Shown here: piece by piece, positions 34,886 through 46,760 of the stretch
Layout: every line of letters starts with the position of its first letter
How positions within the stretch are numbered: position 1 is the stretch's first letter
Assembly: GCA_958450325.1 (NCBI GenBank)
Contig: OY288262.1
Location: forward strand, 6,305,142 to 6,369,141
Length of the DNA: 64,000 nt
Direction of reading: 5' to 3'
From: Agrostemma githago
Taxonomy: Eukaryota; Streptophyta; Magnoliopsida; Caryophyllales; Caryophyllaceae
Notes under the pieces: generated by a model
Told to the model about the DNA's origin: nothing
The model's database searches: none
The model's input: the letters and a program-made list of their open reading frames with translations, nothing else
Translations under genes and position numbers: made by a program

Positions 34886-36489
34886 TACGTATTATTATTA
34901 TTAATGTTACGGTTATTCTTATTATTTATTTTATCGCGCATTCATCTTTTTTTCAAGTAATTATTTCATAAGGGTCGAAACCCGTTGACACGGATCCGAC
35001 ATCACAATCCCTAGGGATTTATTTCGATGTCGGAAAAGTCGAGGGAATCAAGTTTTTTATTATTCAAGTAAAGCGTCGATTTTAGATTCGGTACCAATTC
35101 CATAATTGGATATCGAATCTAACAATCAAGTCATATGAATTAATTAACGTGATTTATTCATATCACGATAATTAATTCAAAGTGACTAAAATTAATCCAT
35201 CTTTCTTATTTTTCACTCTAAATATCCCATATCGATTCAATAATCGAATATGGGATAGGATGAGTATTCAATTTTAGAATCGAGTATAAATTCAACAATA
35301 TTTATATTCGGTTCAACAAATTCGCGATTTATAAAAAACCAAGTCGAACATAAATTGTGCAATATTTATGTCCCATTCGGTAAAACCGTCGAATTATCAT
35401 AAATCAAAAGCAATTTCAAAATCAATAATTAAATTGCAAACGAACAAAGTTCGCACAGGTGCCACTCGACCGAGTGCCTTAGTCACTCGATCGAGTGACA
35501 CCCTAAAATCGAGTCAGAAAGCTAATTATGACACCCACTCGATCGAGTCTCTCAGTGACTCGGTCGAGTGGCCATGTACTCGACCGAGTTAGTCAATAAC
35601 TCGACCGAGTACGGTCTTTGACGCAAAACAGAATCATTTTTTTTGGTTCCACTCGATCGAGTCCATCGACCACTCGATCGAGTCGCCTCATAACGACTCA
35701 AACACGAGTCGTACATTATTCTATTTTTCAAACTCGATAGTATTTTACGACTTAGGTCAACATGCGCATAACTAATCACGTGTATACTATCTTTTCAAAC
35801 CGTGCATCCCCATATTTGCATCTTTTTCAATTCAATTCAATTTTGCACAAACCGTTATTATTCGTTATACTATTATATCATTACTAACGCGTTTGTTGTT
35901 TCTCTTGTTAATTTAATTTTGTTCGTTTATTATACTAAATGAACCCGCATGCTAAAATACAACTTGGACGTTAATTTTAGTTGCATTAAATTGACTTAGA
36001 AACCCTTTCAATTACATTCGCATGTTTAGGGAAAATAAATCTTTGCATATCATTTTCCCGTTTTACTAGCACGCGTATTAGAAAGTCATTCGAATTCTTA
36101 GTAGAGGCCGCTAATGTGCGGGCGGGGTTGGGTGTCCTTCGTGGGCTTCCCAACACGTACCCTCACCCCTTACTCAGAACCTCGGTTTCCGGATGCCCGA
36201 AACCGTTGGCGCACGAGAGTCATTCAATATAGGATTAACCGCTCAAGTCGGCATCTATATCGATATGCAAAGGGACGAGCCCAATAAACTCTGACATCGG
36301 AAATGGGCCGTATTTTGTATACGGCCCACTACGACATAGAGTGGGCTCGAACGGTTCCGAATAACCATAAAATTCGGTGGCGACTCCACATAGACCTAAA
36401 TTTCAATTCGATCCTTCTCATATGGAGATTCATTCGCCTACCCAAACCCGCGCGTGGCCGCGTCGGGGTGGACCTATGTCATGTCCACA
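33898..36489 (+). mobile_element. 3' LTR of the Tat element (2592 bp)
   Basis: Collinear with 20868-23632. Differences: an extra AACATGTTTC near 33971, a missing GGCGCCCTAAT near 34390, a shorter ATT array, and a 22-bp replacement near 35836-35860 in place of about 165 bp. All six palindrome pairs and their 21-bp pitch are kept (34276/34297, 34346/34367, 35463/35484, 35536/35557, 35577/35598, 35650/35671). Confidence 0.92.
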
Positions 36490-36743
36490 CTCCCTTCATC
36501 CCACTATGATGTTCCATTTACTTTTTGGAGGTCAAAGTTTGTAAACTTTGACCATGAATTCCGTAAAAAGTATACAATTTTGTAATACAATTTTGACATA
36601 ATTATATTTGTTAACAAAATATCTTCGTAAAATTATAATCTCAACAAAAACTAATGACGTATAGTGATGATAAAACACGGGCAAAGTACCGTCTCGAATA
36701 CCGTGAAAAAGTAAATGGGAACATGACTTTGGGATGGAGGGAG
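36490..36743. mobile_element. Stowaway-type MITE hosting the Tat insertion (main part)
   Basis: Runs from CTCCCTTCATCCC to GGGATGGAGGGAG, with TA at 36744-36745 and at 20861-20862 on the other side of the Tat element. Excluding the Tat insertion it is 254 bp. Non-coding. Confidence 0.8.
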
Positions 36744-36745
36744 TA

Positions 36746-37226
36746 CTTTTTATTTTAGGTATTAATTTAATGTAGAGTTTAGGGGTTGCACGTAAATTTT
36801 CTTAATAATCAAGTACTAAGTAGCGTATTTAGGTATCATTACAAATTCCCTTAAAAAAAATATTTGTTTTTTTTAAATATTTAAGGAATAATTCTACATA
36901 TTAGATTTTTTTTTCATTCATGTGAATGTACATAGTTACGGCTCCTTAATCACAAATGTTGCCATTTAAAATTACTTCTGGCTATGGTTAAAAACTCAAC
37001 CAAAGCATTTAATATTTGTCTACGGTTTCTTGAGTAAAACCATTGCCCTTTATAACCATTTTTTGTTACGGTTTACGAACTCAGCCGAAGCCTTTTATAT
37101 TTTGCTTCGGTTTTTTAAAACAAACGTAACCTTTTGTAAATCCTATTCCTTTAGGATCTTTGGGCTACGGTTATTAACTGCAACCGTAGCTTTTTCCATA
37201 TGCCAAATGTATTTTTTGTACTAGTG
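36746..37226. repeat. Right end and subterminal repeats of CACTA 1
   Basis: Contains GGCTACGGTT, TGCTTCGGTT, AACCGTAGC and AGCCGAAGCC words in both orientations up to the terminal GTACTAGTG. They mirror the left subterminal zone. Confidence 0.75.
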
Positions 37227-37229
37227 TAA

Positions 37230-38148
37230 GACAATTCTTGGCATCAAGTACTCTACTGGAGATATTAGAAAAATTGGCTTTATGTAGTTGCAGCAGACCC
37301 TTCTTAACTTGCCTTAGCTTCTGGAAGAAACAATAGATTGGAGAGCCAAGAGTATGACATTTCCAGGCATTATTCACCACAGAATGATAGGAAGGATGAG
37401 AGATCCAGTTGTTAAGAAAACTGAAAGGTCTCTTAAACTGCTTGTCTTGAGTGATTGTAACAATAATTGGAGAATGATCTGAAATACCTGGCTCTCCAAA
37501 CATAGCAAAGGAGTTGGGGAAAGAGTTTAGCCAAGAAGGATTCACCAAGGCTTTATCTAGTTTAGACCAAACTCTGGATTGTGGATCTTGTTTATTAGTC
37601 CAAGTCATATTACCACCAGTACTACTAATATCATCCAACTGACAGGTTAAAAAACAGTTGTTGAACTCATACATGTCATGCAAAGAAGGGGGATTAGATC
37701 CCAATTTCTCATCCGGGTGCCTAATCACATTGAAGTCACCCAAAACCAACCAAGGAGAGGACACTGAAGTAACACCAAGCTCAGTCCAAAGGGATTGTCT
37801 ATCCTGACCATCATTATAAGCGTACACCATAGTAAGTTGCAGTGTTTTATTAGTCTGGTAATGCTTTAGACTGCCAGTAATCTGCTGATCAGAAATTCCT
37901 TGAACAACAAAATTGACAGTGACAACATTATACAACAACCAAATCCTACCATTATAGTGACAAGAATAGTTGTGAATCACTGTCCATTTATTAAACCACT
38001 TCTTCCATATTGTGGGAGCTTTATGTTCTTTAACCCTAGTTTCAATAATAGCCAGGGCAGCCACTTTATTAGTAAGCAAAAAATTTAAAACCTCACTATG
38101 TTTGGTCGGGTCATTAAAACCCCTAATGTTCCATGAGGCTACTATCAT
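37230..38148 (-). pseudogene. LINE ORF2 endonuclease domain
   Basis: Starts MIVASWNIRGFNDPTKHSEV, the APE-type endonuclease start of plant L1 elements. It includes IIETRVKEHKAP (catalytic Glu), LGDFNVIRHPDEK and GISDHSPI (catalytic Asp and His). The enzyme nicks target DNA to prime reverse transcription. The frame runs into the CACTA end at 37226. On rejoining to 17038 a one-base shift or stop separates it from the RT, so ORF2 was already decaying or has decayed since. Confidence 0.88.
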
Positions 38149-38498
38149 GATAGATTATGTCAGGAGGAACTTTTTGAGCTTTCATAGTAGCCTCTACCCG
38201 GGGACATCCTTGATGCATTACAGGCTCCTCAAAGACCTTTTCACCGGGAATAGGAGCTCCACTCCTCTCATCTGGGTACTCAGAGGTCTCCAAGGGCACT
38301 GAGGTACCACCTAGTCCTACAACATCACTATCACCTGCAGTTAATCCTAGAAAAATTTGGAACTTATTCACCAAAGGCATAGGCTCCTTTCTAGGCACAG
38401 GTTGCTGAGTTTTAGTAGAAGAGCATCTCTTAGAAACAAACTGAAATGCTTCCTCCTTATCATCAAAAGAACTTCCTGAGTGCTTTCCATCAGCATCC
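38123..38498 (-). pseudogene. LINE ORF1 C-terminal fragment
   Basis: An open minus-strand frame of about 125 residues ends at 38123, overlapping the ORF2 start by 26 bp. It is rich in Lys, Ser and Pro with no domain I recognise. It begins at the 5' end of the insertion (38498), which lies against the target duplication, so the element was truncated on insertion within ORF1. Confidence 0.6.
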
Positions 38499-38513
38499 TT
38501 ATCATAACATTTT
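38499..38513. repeat. LINE target-site duplication, right copy
   Basis: TTATCATAACATTTT, identical to 14491-14505. Confidence 0.9.
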
Positions 38514-39879
38514 TATATTTTCTAGCACAATTCTAATTATTTCATTTTTATAATTTCTTTTATGATATTTTTTTTGTTAAACGAAGTTTAAATATTCCTA
38601 TGTGTAATAAATTATCACTTTTTTCGAGAAAATAATATGAAATCTTGCAGGAATTTTTAATTTTTAATTTAAATTTTTGTGGTGTTTTAAGGTGATAATT
38701 GACTGTTTATATTGTATTAATTTTTTGAGTCAGAGATATAGTAGGATTATTTTTTTATACAAATCTCGCTTGATTCTTAGGTGTAGATAGATTGTTTTTT
38801 TTTCTATACAAAGTTTTGTATTATTTATTTAAATTAAAAATATATATTAAATGTGTTAATTAATATCGCTTGATTTAATATATATACTTTTCCGTTAAGA
38901 TTGAAAAGCTATTTACTTTTTTCATGGAGTGTTTTAAAAAAGTTGGATTCTCTCACGGCGCTCGAAAAAAGCTTCAAATATATATTTATACATGATATAT
39001 GTGTTTTAAAATTTTAGTTTTATATAATTATTAAATTTAAATGTTTACACAACCCTTTTATATTTAATGTTTTTGTTTTTACAATTTCTTGTCTTTTGCT
39101 CAAATTTATTCTTAGTACATTTTATTTTCTTGATTATATATATGTTATAAAGTTTTAGTTTTATTATTAAATTTATAGATAATCACATTATTGGGGGTCA
39201 CAAACTTTTTGGTTGCTCCTATTTTTTTTTAAGAAAATGGAAAATAAATCTTAATATTTAATTTAAAGCATTTATTTTTAGTATTAGAAGTAAATGACTT
39301 TGAAGAAAATATTACTTAATCATTTAATTTAGATGTTACATCTTTTCATCTACTTTTGTATTAATGTTCAATCAAATTTAATATTATTAATTATATTTTT
39401 TACTATTAAGAACTTCATAATATACCTATATATAAAAGTAATATAATGGAGAGATGAGAAAAAAACATTTTTATTTTGTGAAATCTTATTCACATTTCAA
39501 TCGCTTTATTTCATGTATACTCAATTCAATTTTATAAGAAATGAATTGAATTTGCATTGTTATTTGTTGATTCTATTTTTATTTCTAATTTTATCTTTTG
39601 CATTTGTTTTTGCTTAGAGAACTTGTGCGAAACAAATAATCAAGTCTGCAATTTCTTATTTTTCAGATATAGTAATCTTATTTCAATAAGAGTGAAATTT
39701 TATTTATGTTCAAAGTTGAAGTACTTTACAAAATATGCATGATTGAGAAGAGGTTTCAATATTTTAAGTGTTAATCAAAGTTTATTGATTCTAATTTAGT
39801 TCTAATTTTACCTTTGCATTTTCTTTAGATAATTTATGGAAAACCAGTAGTCAACTCCGCAATTTCTCCTTTTCAGGTA

Positions 39880-40010
39880 TAATGTATGAGACAGTCTCAC
39901 GATAAATTTATCGTGAGACCTCCCACATACAAGGAAGTTACTTTTAATATTATTTTATTCTCTATTAGTATGTCTCACGATAAATTACCGTAAGACGGTC
40001 TCACAAGAGA
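39880..40010. mobile_element. Small MITE with GTCTCACGATAAATT ends
   Basis: TGAGACAGTCTCACGATAAA on the left and CCGTAAGACGGTCTCACAAG on the right form an imperfect inverted pair. The related sequence at 40728-40760 (TTCAAGTATAATATTATATT) lacks the insert, which supports a discrete insertion. Family not assigned. Confidence 0.5.
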
Positions 40011-41011
40011 ATAACTATATTATATTTTTATTTATCTTTATACTGATTGATTTTATAAATACAATTTACAGTTAACTTTAAATCACATTGACTTTCTGTT
40101 GATAAATGTGAACTTTTATTTATATTTAAAGTTGTAGTATTTTACAAAATATGATTGAGAAAAGTTTCAATATTTTGAGTGTTATTTAAAGTAAAATATC
40201 AATTACTAGCAATTATTTGGGGCAAACAAAACTCGATATTTCACTTAAAACATAAATTTATTGTTATTAGGAAAGTTTAATGGTTTTAAAAAAAAAGAAC
40301 CTTAATAATTTGGTTGGTTTACCTTATCATTTCCTTTCGTCTTGATAATAAATTAAAGTTAATATTAATCATTATATTATCCTACATTAAGAATTTCGTA
40401 TTATAACTAAAAAAATAATATATTATATTTTCATCTATTTCGTCTTAAAGATTAATCAAGGTTAATATTAAATAAAAGTCATAGTGTAACTTAAAAAAGA
40501 ATATATATGATAAAAAACATTTGGGAGTTTGTATTCACATTTCGATCGCTTTATTTCATGAATATGACCACCAGTTTTTAATATACTTCATGATACTTCG
40601 TATGAATTTGCATTGTTGTTTGTCGATTCTAATTTTAGTTCGAAATTTTATCTTCGGGATTTATTTTATTTATCGAAATTATGCGAAGCCAATGACTGCA
40701 TGTCAAATCCATAATTTCTCATTTTTTTTCAAGTATAATATTATATTTTTATTGATCTTTGTATTGATTATTATGTGTATAGACACATTTCAAGACAATA
40801 TTAAACTTTTGTTTTTCTTATAAGAGTGAACCTTAAATTATATTCAAAGTGAAAGTAATATACAAAAAATGATTGAGAAGAAATTGCAATATTTTGAGTG
40901 TTAGATTAAAGTGCAGAGTAACATTTTAAAGAGTACAAGTTATTTGCGTAATGTATTTACTATTTACTAAATCTCAAGGTAATGAACATTATTATATATT
41001 TTAATCACCAA

Positions 41012-41016
<5 letters not shown>

Positions 41017-41104
<88 letters not shown>
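41017..41104. repeat. (AT)n microsatellite
   Basis: Uninterrupted AT dinucleotide array of nearly 90 bp. Confidence 0.95.
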
Positions 41105-41108
<4 letters not shown>

Positions 41109-41394
41109 ATGGGGAAAGTGAACTTAGTAATTTAACAAAGTATAGAGTTAGTATAAATTAAAAAAAAAAGTGAAAATGAATATCTCCATGATTTTCATAT
41201 GATTAAAAAACAAGGTCCCATTTGTTGAAGGGACGTGCATAAATCCATGTTTAGTTATACTTTTACAAAAAAATATTAAGGTTATAATAAATAAAAGACA
41301 TATCATTGAAATCGGGTTTCAAAAAAAAATAAAAAATTAAAATGAAAAGATAATTTTTTTTGTAAAACATTAAATTGTTAAAAAAACTTGAAAA

Positions 41395-42227
41395 CATCCG
41401 CCACGTGCGCAAAAACTAAATGCATAACAAAATCTTTTTTGTGATTAAAAAACCTGTAAGTAGTAATAAATTTATTAATAAAATAAAATAGATAAACACA
41501 TAACAAATTTATAACGTAATGAAGTTTAAATTTAGTAGGCATAAATTAGCCAATAAATATTAATTCTGTTAAAGAAAAAAACCTAAAAAATGAAAATTCT
41601 TATTTAAAAAAAAGTGTTAAACTATTTATGAAGTACTATTTTTAATAATTTCTTGTAATGAAAGATGAATGTAAAAGTTTTGAAAATAACAATAATAATA
41701 AATTGAATTATTTATTATACTCCCTCCGATTCTTTAGGTTCGCAACATTTACTGTTCACACCAAAAATAAGAATAATAAGCGTGGGCCACTTATGAGTAA
41801 TCTTATTGTGAGAATAAACAATATAATAATGGAAAAAATTATATATGTAAAAAGTTAGTGAATATTTTGGAATATAATAATGAAAAGTGAAGGGTATGTT
41901 GGTCATTTTATAAGAAAAATAAAGCCCAAATTGAAAATGTAGCAAACCTAATGAATTTGCCAAATAAGGAATAGGTTGCGAATCGAAAGAATCGGAGGGA
42001 GTAACAAATTATTAAATATGGGGTAAAGGAAAAGTTTGTGATACTTAATAATGTAATCAAATATAAACTTAATAAAAAAATAAAAATGTACACACATATG
42101 TAATAAAATAATTAAAATTTTAATAAGAATAAAATTTTAAAAAAAATTTTTAAAAAAAAACTCATTAAGGCATGCCACGTGGCAAACAAATTAAAAGTTT
42201 GAAGAATCCTTTAACTTTATATATAGA
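41395..42227 (-). mobile_element. Helitron-like fragment, copy of 5700-6221
   Basis: Collinear with 5700-6221 apart from the Stowaway insertion at 41720. It ends at TATATAGA, which on the minus strand reads TCTATATATAAAG, with a CCACGTGGC word nearby, as at the other copy. Non-coding. Confidence 0.55.
41720..42001. mobile_element. Stowaway-type MITE (282 bp) with a visible empty site
   Basis: The ends CTCCCTCCGATTCTTTAGGT and their inverse are flanked by TA (41718-41719, 42002-42003). The paralogous sequence near 5990-6020 reads straight across (TTATAACAAATT), so it shows the site before insertion. Confidence 0.9.
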
Positions 42228-43535
42228 TGACCATGCCTGTCAGACAGCAGGTCACCCGGTTCCAAGAACTTGGGCCCAACTCGGTAGATGGCCTCCTTAG
42301 CGTTAAAGTTAGTATATAATAATATTGGCCATCACCTAATATTATAGTGATGGTAGCCCAATGGGAAGTTCCTTGAACTAATGTTTTATGCTGAGCCATG
42401 AACACGGGGGTTCGAATCCTATGGACGCCAATATTCTTTTGTGTTTGTACATATCTCATAATTTTTGTTACTCTGTATTTTAGTTATCTCGATCTTCATT
42501 CTTAAAGTATTTAAAATACGGAGTATACGGCCTTTGATATAGATATCTATTTTTGTTATAATTTGTGAACGATTTATTAATTTATAATAGTCATTTTACA
42601 AAAACGAAAGAATACTTGTAATGCCCTATTTATGGATCGTTACTCGTAAATCTCAAATTTTGGGTAACTAACCAACTATTATAAATATACTCCGTGATAT
42701 ACGTGGATCGTACCACTCTATTATATTTAAAAATTGGAAAGTTAATTTCGATTTTGGCATCTATATTACGTACGAGTATTATTTTTCATAATCTAAAAAT
42801 ATGGAAGACAGTGTAGGGCAGAGGGCCTCCAAAAGTTTTTGGCAAAGGGTCACCAAATATCATTTGACGATCCTGATAATTATGTTAAAATTCTTAATCA
42901 AGTCGGTAATTAGCTAATTACGTATAATTAATTGTTAAAATTGTTACGCTGAAACTCTTACCTTTATATGAATTCGGTTTTACTTTATCAATAAAATCAA
43001 AAAAGACGGTTTAAAAAAAACAATCATCAACATAGTTAATTAAAATGTTTAGAAAAAAAAAAGAAAAGAAAAAAAATAATGGTGGGCAAACTTGTCATGT
43101 AAGAGTAGTTCCGAATTTTTGACTTATGTAAAAAAAAAATTGGTGAAATGACTTGCAAAAAAATTGAAGTAGTTGTTTATTGTATTTTGTTGTAATGACA
43201 TTAAGCTGATAAAATATCGTTTATGAAATTCGACAATCATATTAAAATCAAAGTTACGACTAAAGATTACTCTCATAGAGAGATTGTTTAAAGAAGATAG
43301 TATAGAAATGTGGTATATTTTGGGATTATTGGGAGGTGATATTATTATTTGGGGGAGATGTTATAAAGGTAGTATCATTCCCATCAATTTTTCCTATATT
43401 AAACCAGATGACTAAAAACAAGTAAGAATAAAATTACGGAATTACTTTTTCCTAATGAAACTTTACTCAATTCTAACAAATTTTCCTAAAATATTGTCAT
43501 TTTACCCTTTTATAAATCTTCAGGATATCAAGATT
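42228..43535. other. Non-coding region with a possible tRNA-derived SINE
   Basis: 42350-42430 contains an A-box-like TAGCCCAATGG (42353-42363) and a B-box GGTTCGAATCC (42409-42419), as in tRNA-derived SINEs. I see no tail or target duplication, so this is tentative. The rest is AT-rich with nothing recognisable. Confidence 0.35.
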
Positions 43536-43883
43536 CAGAGGCGGCTTATGGCAGGTGCAGGTGGTTCCTGCGAACATGGCACCCAAATTTAAGGAGCCCA
43601 ATTCACCTGCTTCTTTAGTATTTAATTCAAATAGGTAAGAATTAGACATAATATAGAATTTGGTTTAGTATTACTTTTTTTTACTTTTTTGTTAATGATT
43701 GAGAAATTTACGATACTATTTCTTAAATAATTTTTTTTTTGATGATTATATTTTTTTTTCCCGATGATTGATAAATTTTACGATATCGTTTTAAATTTTA
43801 TATCCCATTAAAAATATAATGAAATCATGGGGCCTCCTTCGAATTTTTCGTACAGGGCCTCCGAAATGTCGGAGACGCCTCTG
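43536..43883. mobile_element. hAT-type MITE (348 bp)
   Basis: Starts CAGAGGCGGC and ends GACGCCTCTG, flanked by a perfect 8-bp TCAAGATT duplication (43528-43535, 43884-43891). Non-coding. Confidence 0.85.
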
Positions 43884-44100
43884 TCAAGATTCAATTAAGT
43901 TTCTCTTCCATTTATCAATTTATGTAATTAATCAACACTTCCGAATTCGACTATGAATTCTAATTCAATTAATAATGACGTAATATCGATTATTTATTTA
44001 TTTACTTAATTATTTTGTTTATTGTATTATTGTTTAATTAATTATTTAGGGTTAATTTTTTATTATTAGTAAAACAAAGATATGATAATTCATAAAAGAA

Positions 44101-44140
44101 CTAGGTACGTCACCCGTGAAATTCACGGGATTATCCGCTT
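44101..44140 (-). mobile_element. Helitron 3' terminus
   Basis: On the minus strand the sequence reads CCCGTGAATTTCACGGG (a perfect hairpin), then TGACGTACCTAG followed by T. A hairpin a few bases before CTRR, inserted next to T, is the signature of a Helitron 3' end. The element extends to the right; its 5' end was not found. Confidence 0.75.
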
Positions 44141-44289
44141 AAAAATTGTGTGCGTTGGTTTTTGTAAATCATCCACCAAGTCGTTTGGTGAATGTATATA
44201 CGGAGTAGTTGTCTGAAATTACATGCGGATCGATTTCGTATTTAACGGAATTGGACGTAGTTGAAATGTAGCATAAAGACGCCCTTTTA

Positions 44290-46040
44290 ATTTTGCTTTA
44301 GTATTATTTGGTACCTTTGAGTTGGGTATTGTATCTGTTGTCGGCATTTGTGACAATAGTTGTCGGTTTCGAGTCCCTTCCTACACGTCGGACATGAGAT
44401 GTATCTACATTCAATGTCCGTCCTAATTTCATTATTTGTCCGTGACACGTATAGGTTGCTTTCTGTGCGTTGAATTGCAGTTGAACACAAGTTTCGTTAT
44501 ATTTCGATTGAGTTTCTCTCAATTGTTATATAGTTATTGTAAATGTTATCTTACCATGTCCATGATCTTCATCTCCTTGAGTTTCTTAATTGATTTTCGA
44601 TTGGCTGACATTGTGTCCTCAATTTGTTGTTGTATGTTGTTCTGGAGATGTTCAACTAATTTTGGAGATGTAACCCTGTATTATTTGTAAAAATAAATAG
44701 TTATACCAAATTTGTCGGATTTCTTATAGAGTACTCCCTCCGAGTTCCTATTATTGTCTCAAAAGCTTTTGGGGTAAAAAATAAGAAAGGAGAAATGAGT
44801 GTCTCAATAAAGAAGGAGGGAGAGAGAGTAAATGTGAACCACACATTGATGGCTTAAAAAGGAAACTAGGACAAATGTCAAACACAGCTCAAAAAAGAAA
44901 GTGAGACAACAATAGGAACTCGGAGGGAGTAGTTAGTTTCTAGCAAATGATTTCTGTGTAGGGTTACCTTTCCAATAATTCTCTTGTTTCAAGTATGTCC
45001 ATGTCTATATATATACACTTTTGTTCCGTAAGTGCTCTGTAGTTGGTATTCGTCTGCATTGAAAGTAAGCAGGTTTAGTTGCTCTTGTTGAGGTAATGAT
45101 AATTGTGTTAGGCTTGCTGGATTCTGTTGTGAAGCTTCCATCAACGTATTTGGTTGCTTTTCCCCATAATGTTACCCTAATTTTACTGTCCCTGTACATA
45201 GAACATTGTAGGCTGAAATATCAATGCATAAATATTTTCAAAACTCTAACTATGACAATGCAAGAGACAAATCTCAGACGATAAGGATTGCGTGAATGAA
45301 TTAACCGAAAAGTTGCAGTAAGAATGGCAGCCGAATAGGAGAACGTATAATCGAATAAAGTTTATGACAAATATTTTTAACATGAAATCCCACCTCTCGT
45401 CTTCAATGAAGATGTGTCGTATTTCTGTAGGTCCGTTTTTGTCATAACGTCAGCCTTGTCCTCTATTCCCGTCAGAAGTCTTATGACATCTGCATGTATT
45501 TTCAAGTTAGTGTGTGAATGTGAACGCTCTAATTAGTAATAAATTTGTGTAATTTGGATTAGTTACCTATCAAGTATTTTGTTTCGTTGCTTCTTTCCTC
45601 AAGCAGATGCAGCGGATGAAATTCAAACTTATACATTGGAATCTGTTTCTCGTTTTCTGGTGACTCGAGGACGGAAGTGAATGGCGTGAACTTAATAATG
45701 TTTTCATTTGTATTTAGGGGACGATATCCTCTTTTATTTTTTTTCAACGTCAAAGTGTGTTAGCTTGTATACTCGACCTTCTTGACTTAGTTCCTTGAAA
45801 CTGCGCATCCATTTTCTATTGATAGTTGCTTGTATATGATCTCCCTGTTAATTGATGTTTTCCATAGACGTTAGTAAATATTTGGGTAAATTCTATTGTG
45901 CTTGGTAAGATAATATTTTATACCTGTGCATCTAGGAAAATCACATCTAGTGACAGGAGAATGTCATCTGCCTTTGGTGTCACATTCCACATCTTAGTTG
46001 CTCGAGCGATTATTTGGTAGCGGGATTTGGATCGAACCAT
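44290..46040 (-). pseudogene. RPA70-like gene of a Helitron, degenerate
   Basis: Minus-strand exons resemble replication protein A large subunit, a common accessory of plant Helitrons. Exon 1 (46040-45924) starts MVRSKSRYQIIARATKMW. Exon 2 (45844-45567) has GDHIQATINRKWMRSF, an OB-fold N-terminal (DUF223-type) pattern, and is frameshifted in an A-run. Exon 3 is near 45490-45385. A later exon (about 45199-45060) has SKIRVTLWGKATKYVD. The last exon (about 44440-44290) has a zinc-ribbon C-P-T-C...C-H-K-C. Introns have GT-AG ends. RPA binds single-stranded DNA, which suits rolling-circle transposition. Frameshifts and a Stowaway insertion (44734-44929) break it. Confidence 0.7.
44734..44929. mobile_element. 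Stowaway-type MITE (196 bp) in the RPA-like gene
   Basis: CTCCCTCCGAGTTCCTATTA and its inverse at the right end, flanked by TA (44732-44733, 44930-44931). Confidence 0.88.
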
Positions 46041-46545
46041 TGTTGCTATATTCGTGGTAAGGGGAGCAATTTTTTTTTATGTTCTTTTTTAATATTTGAA
46101 TTGAATTGTGATTGTGTGATTGGTTTTGTGGTATTTATAGTTAGTTGTTCAATTGTATGTTTTATTTTTGAGTACTCCAAAAGTCGTAATTTATTTTCAC
46201 CTCTTTATGCGGGTAATTAGTTTTCGTAAGATATGGTATCCAAAGATCAATATTGTATTGTATAAACTTAATGTGTGATTATGGGGGTAATTAATTTTCG
46301 TAAAATATGGTATCCAAAGATTAATATTGTATAAACTTAATGTATTATTGTAAACATAAAGTCTATTAAATGTAAGGGTAAACGAAAAGGTAGTAACCGT
46401 CGGTGTTAATTCAATTGACATCAAATGTTTTGATTGTAGACCAAATTATTTTTGGATTGATTGAGTATTCTAATTAAAGATTTTATTCAATTCAATATAA
46501 ATTAAATGAAGAGGTCATCGGCTCGGCAATTATTATTGGGATTCG

Positions 46546-46627
<82 letters not shown>
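46041..46627. other. Non-coding region with microsatellites
   Basis: 46217-46345 holds two diverged copies of a TTTTCGTAARATATGGTATC word. A (TA)n array at 46549-46600 runs into (AG)n at 46601-46627. No gene seen. Confidence 0.7.
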
Positions 46628-46631
<4 letters not shown>

Positions 46632-46760
46632 GGATCCGGTGAGTCTTCCTCATTAAATGAGTCCGTCCCGTAATTTAGGGCCATTAGATCTAATGAGATC
46701 AACGGCTCTCGTTAAAAAACACACAAAGCAAGATGTCATGCATCCCTCTCCCTACATTCC

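Larger units (their letters stand above)
20868..36489 (+). mobile_element. Tat-lineage Ty3/gypsy retrotransposon, 15.6 kb, full length
   Basis: Both LTRs start TGTAGACACC and end TGTCCACA, and the element is flanked by CTCCC (20863-20867 and 36490-36494). The internal order is primer binding site, long leader, gag-protease-RT-RNase H, archaeal-type RNase H, integrase, then an antisense gene and a polypurine tract. The second RNase H before integrase and the antisense gene mark the Tat lineage (Ogre/Retand group). LTRs differ by about a dozen substitutions plus a few indels, so the insertion is young. A pol frameshift and an antisense-gene frameshift suggest that this copy is not fully autonomous. 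Confidence 0.93.
17039..37226. mobile_element. CACTA (En/Spm) element 1, 20.2 kb including nested insertions
   Basis: The left end is CACTAGTACGAAAAA and the right end is the inverted TTTTTTGTACTAGTG, flanked by TAA on both sides (17036-17038 and 37227-37229), the 3-bp target of CACTA elements. It interrupts the LINE between its endonuclease and RT. Without the nested Stowaway and Tat insertions it is about 4.3 kb. It encodes no transposase (no TNPD/TNPA-like sequence seen) but carries a fragment of a D-cysteine desulfhydrase-like gene, so it is non-autonomous. Confidence 0.9.
38514..41719 (+). mobile_element. Helitron-like repeat debris, non-coding
   Basis: AT-rich. 39010-39210 resembles 7911-8105. 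A unit including TTGATTCTA...TTTTATCTTTG and ...TCAAGTATAAT recurs about three times (39540-39760, 39780-40190, 40610-40900), with a reverse copy near 4930-5180. The apparent small proteins here are translations of this repeat. Includes a MITE-like insert (39880-40010) and a long TA array. Confidence 0.45.

Noticed and set aside
42353..42419. Possible tRNA gene with A-box and B-box
   Set aside because: The boxes are too far apart for a normal tRNA and I could not fold acceptor and anticodon arms; kept only as a weak SINE hint.
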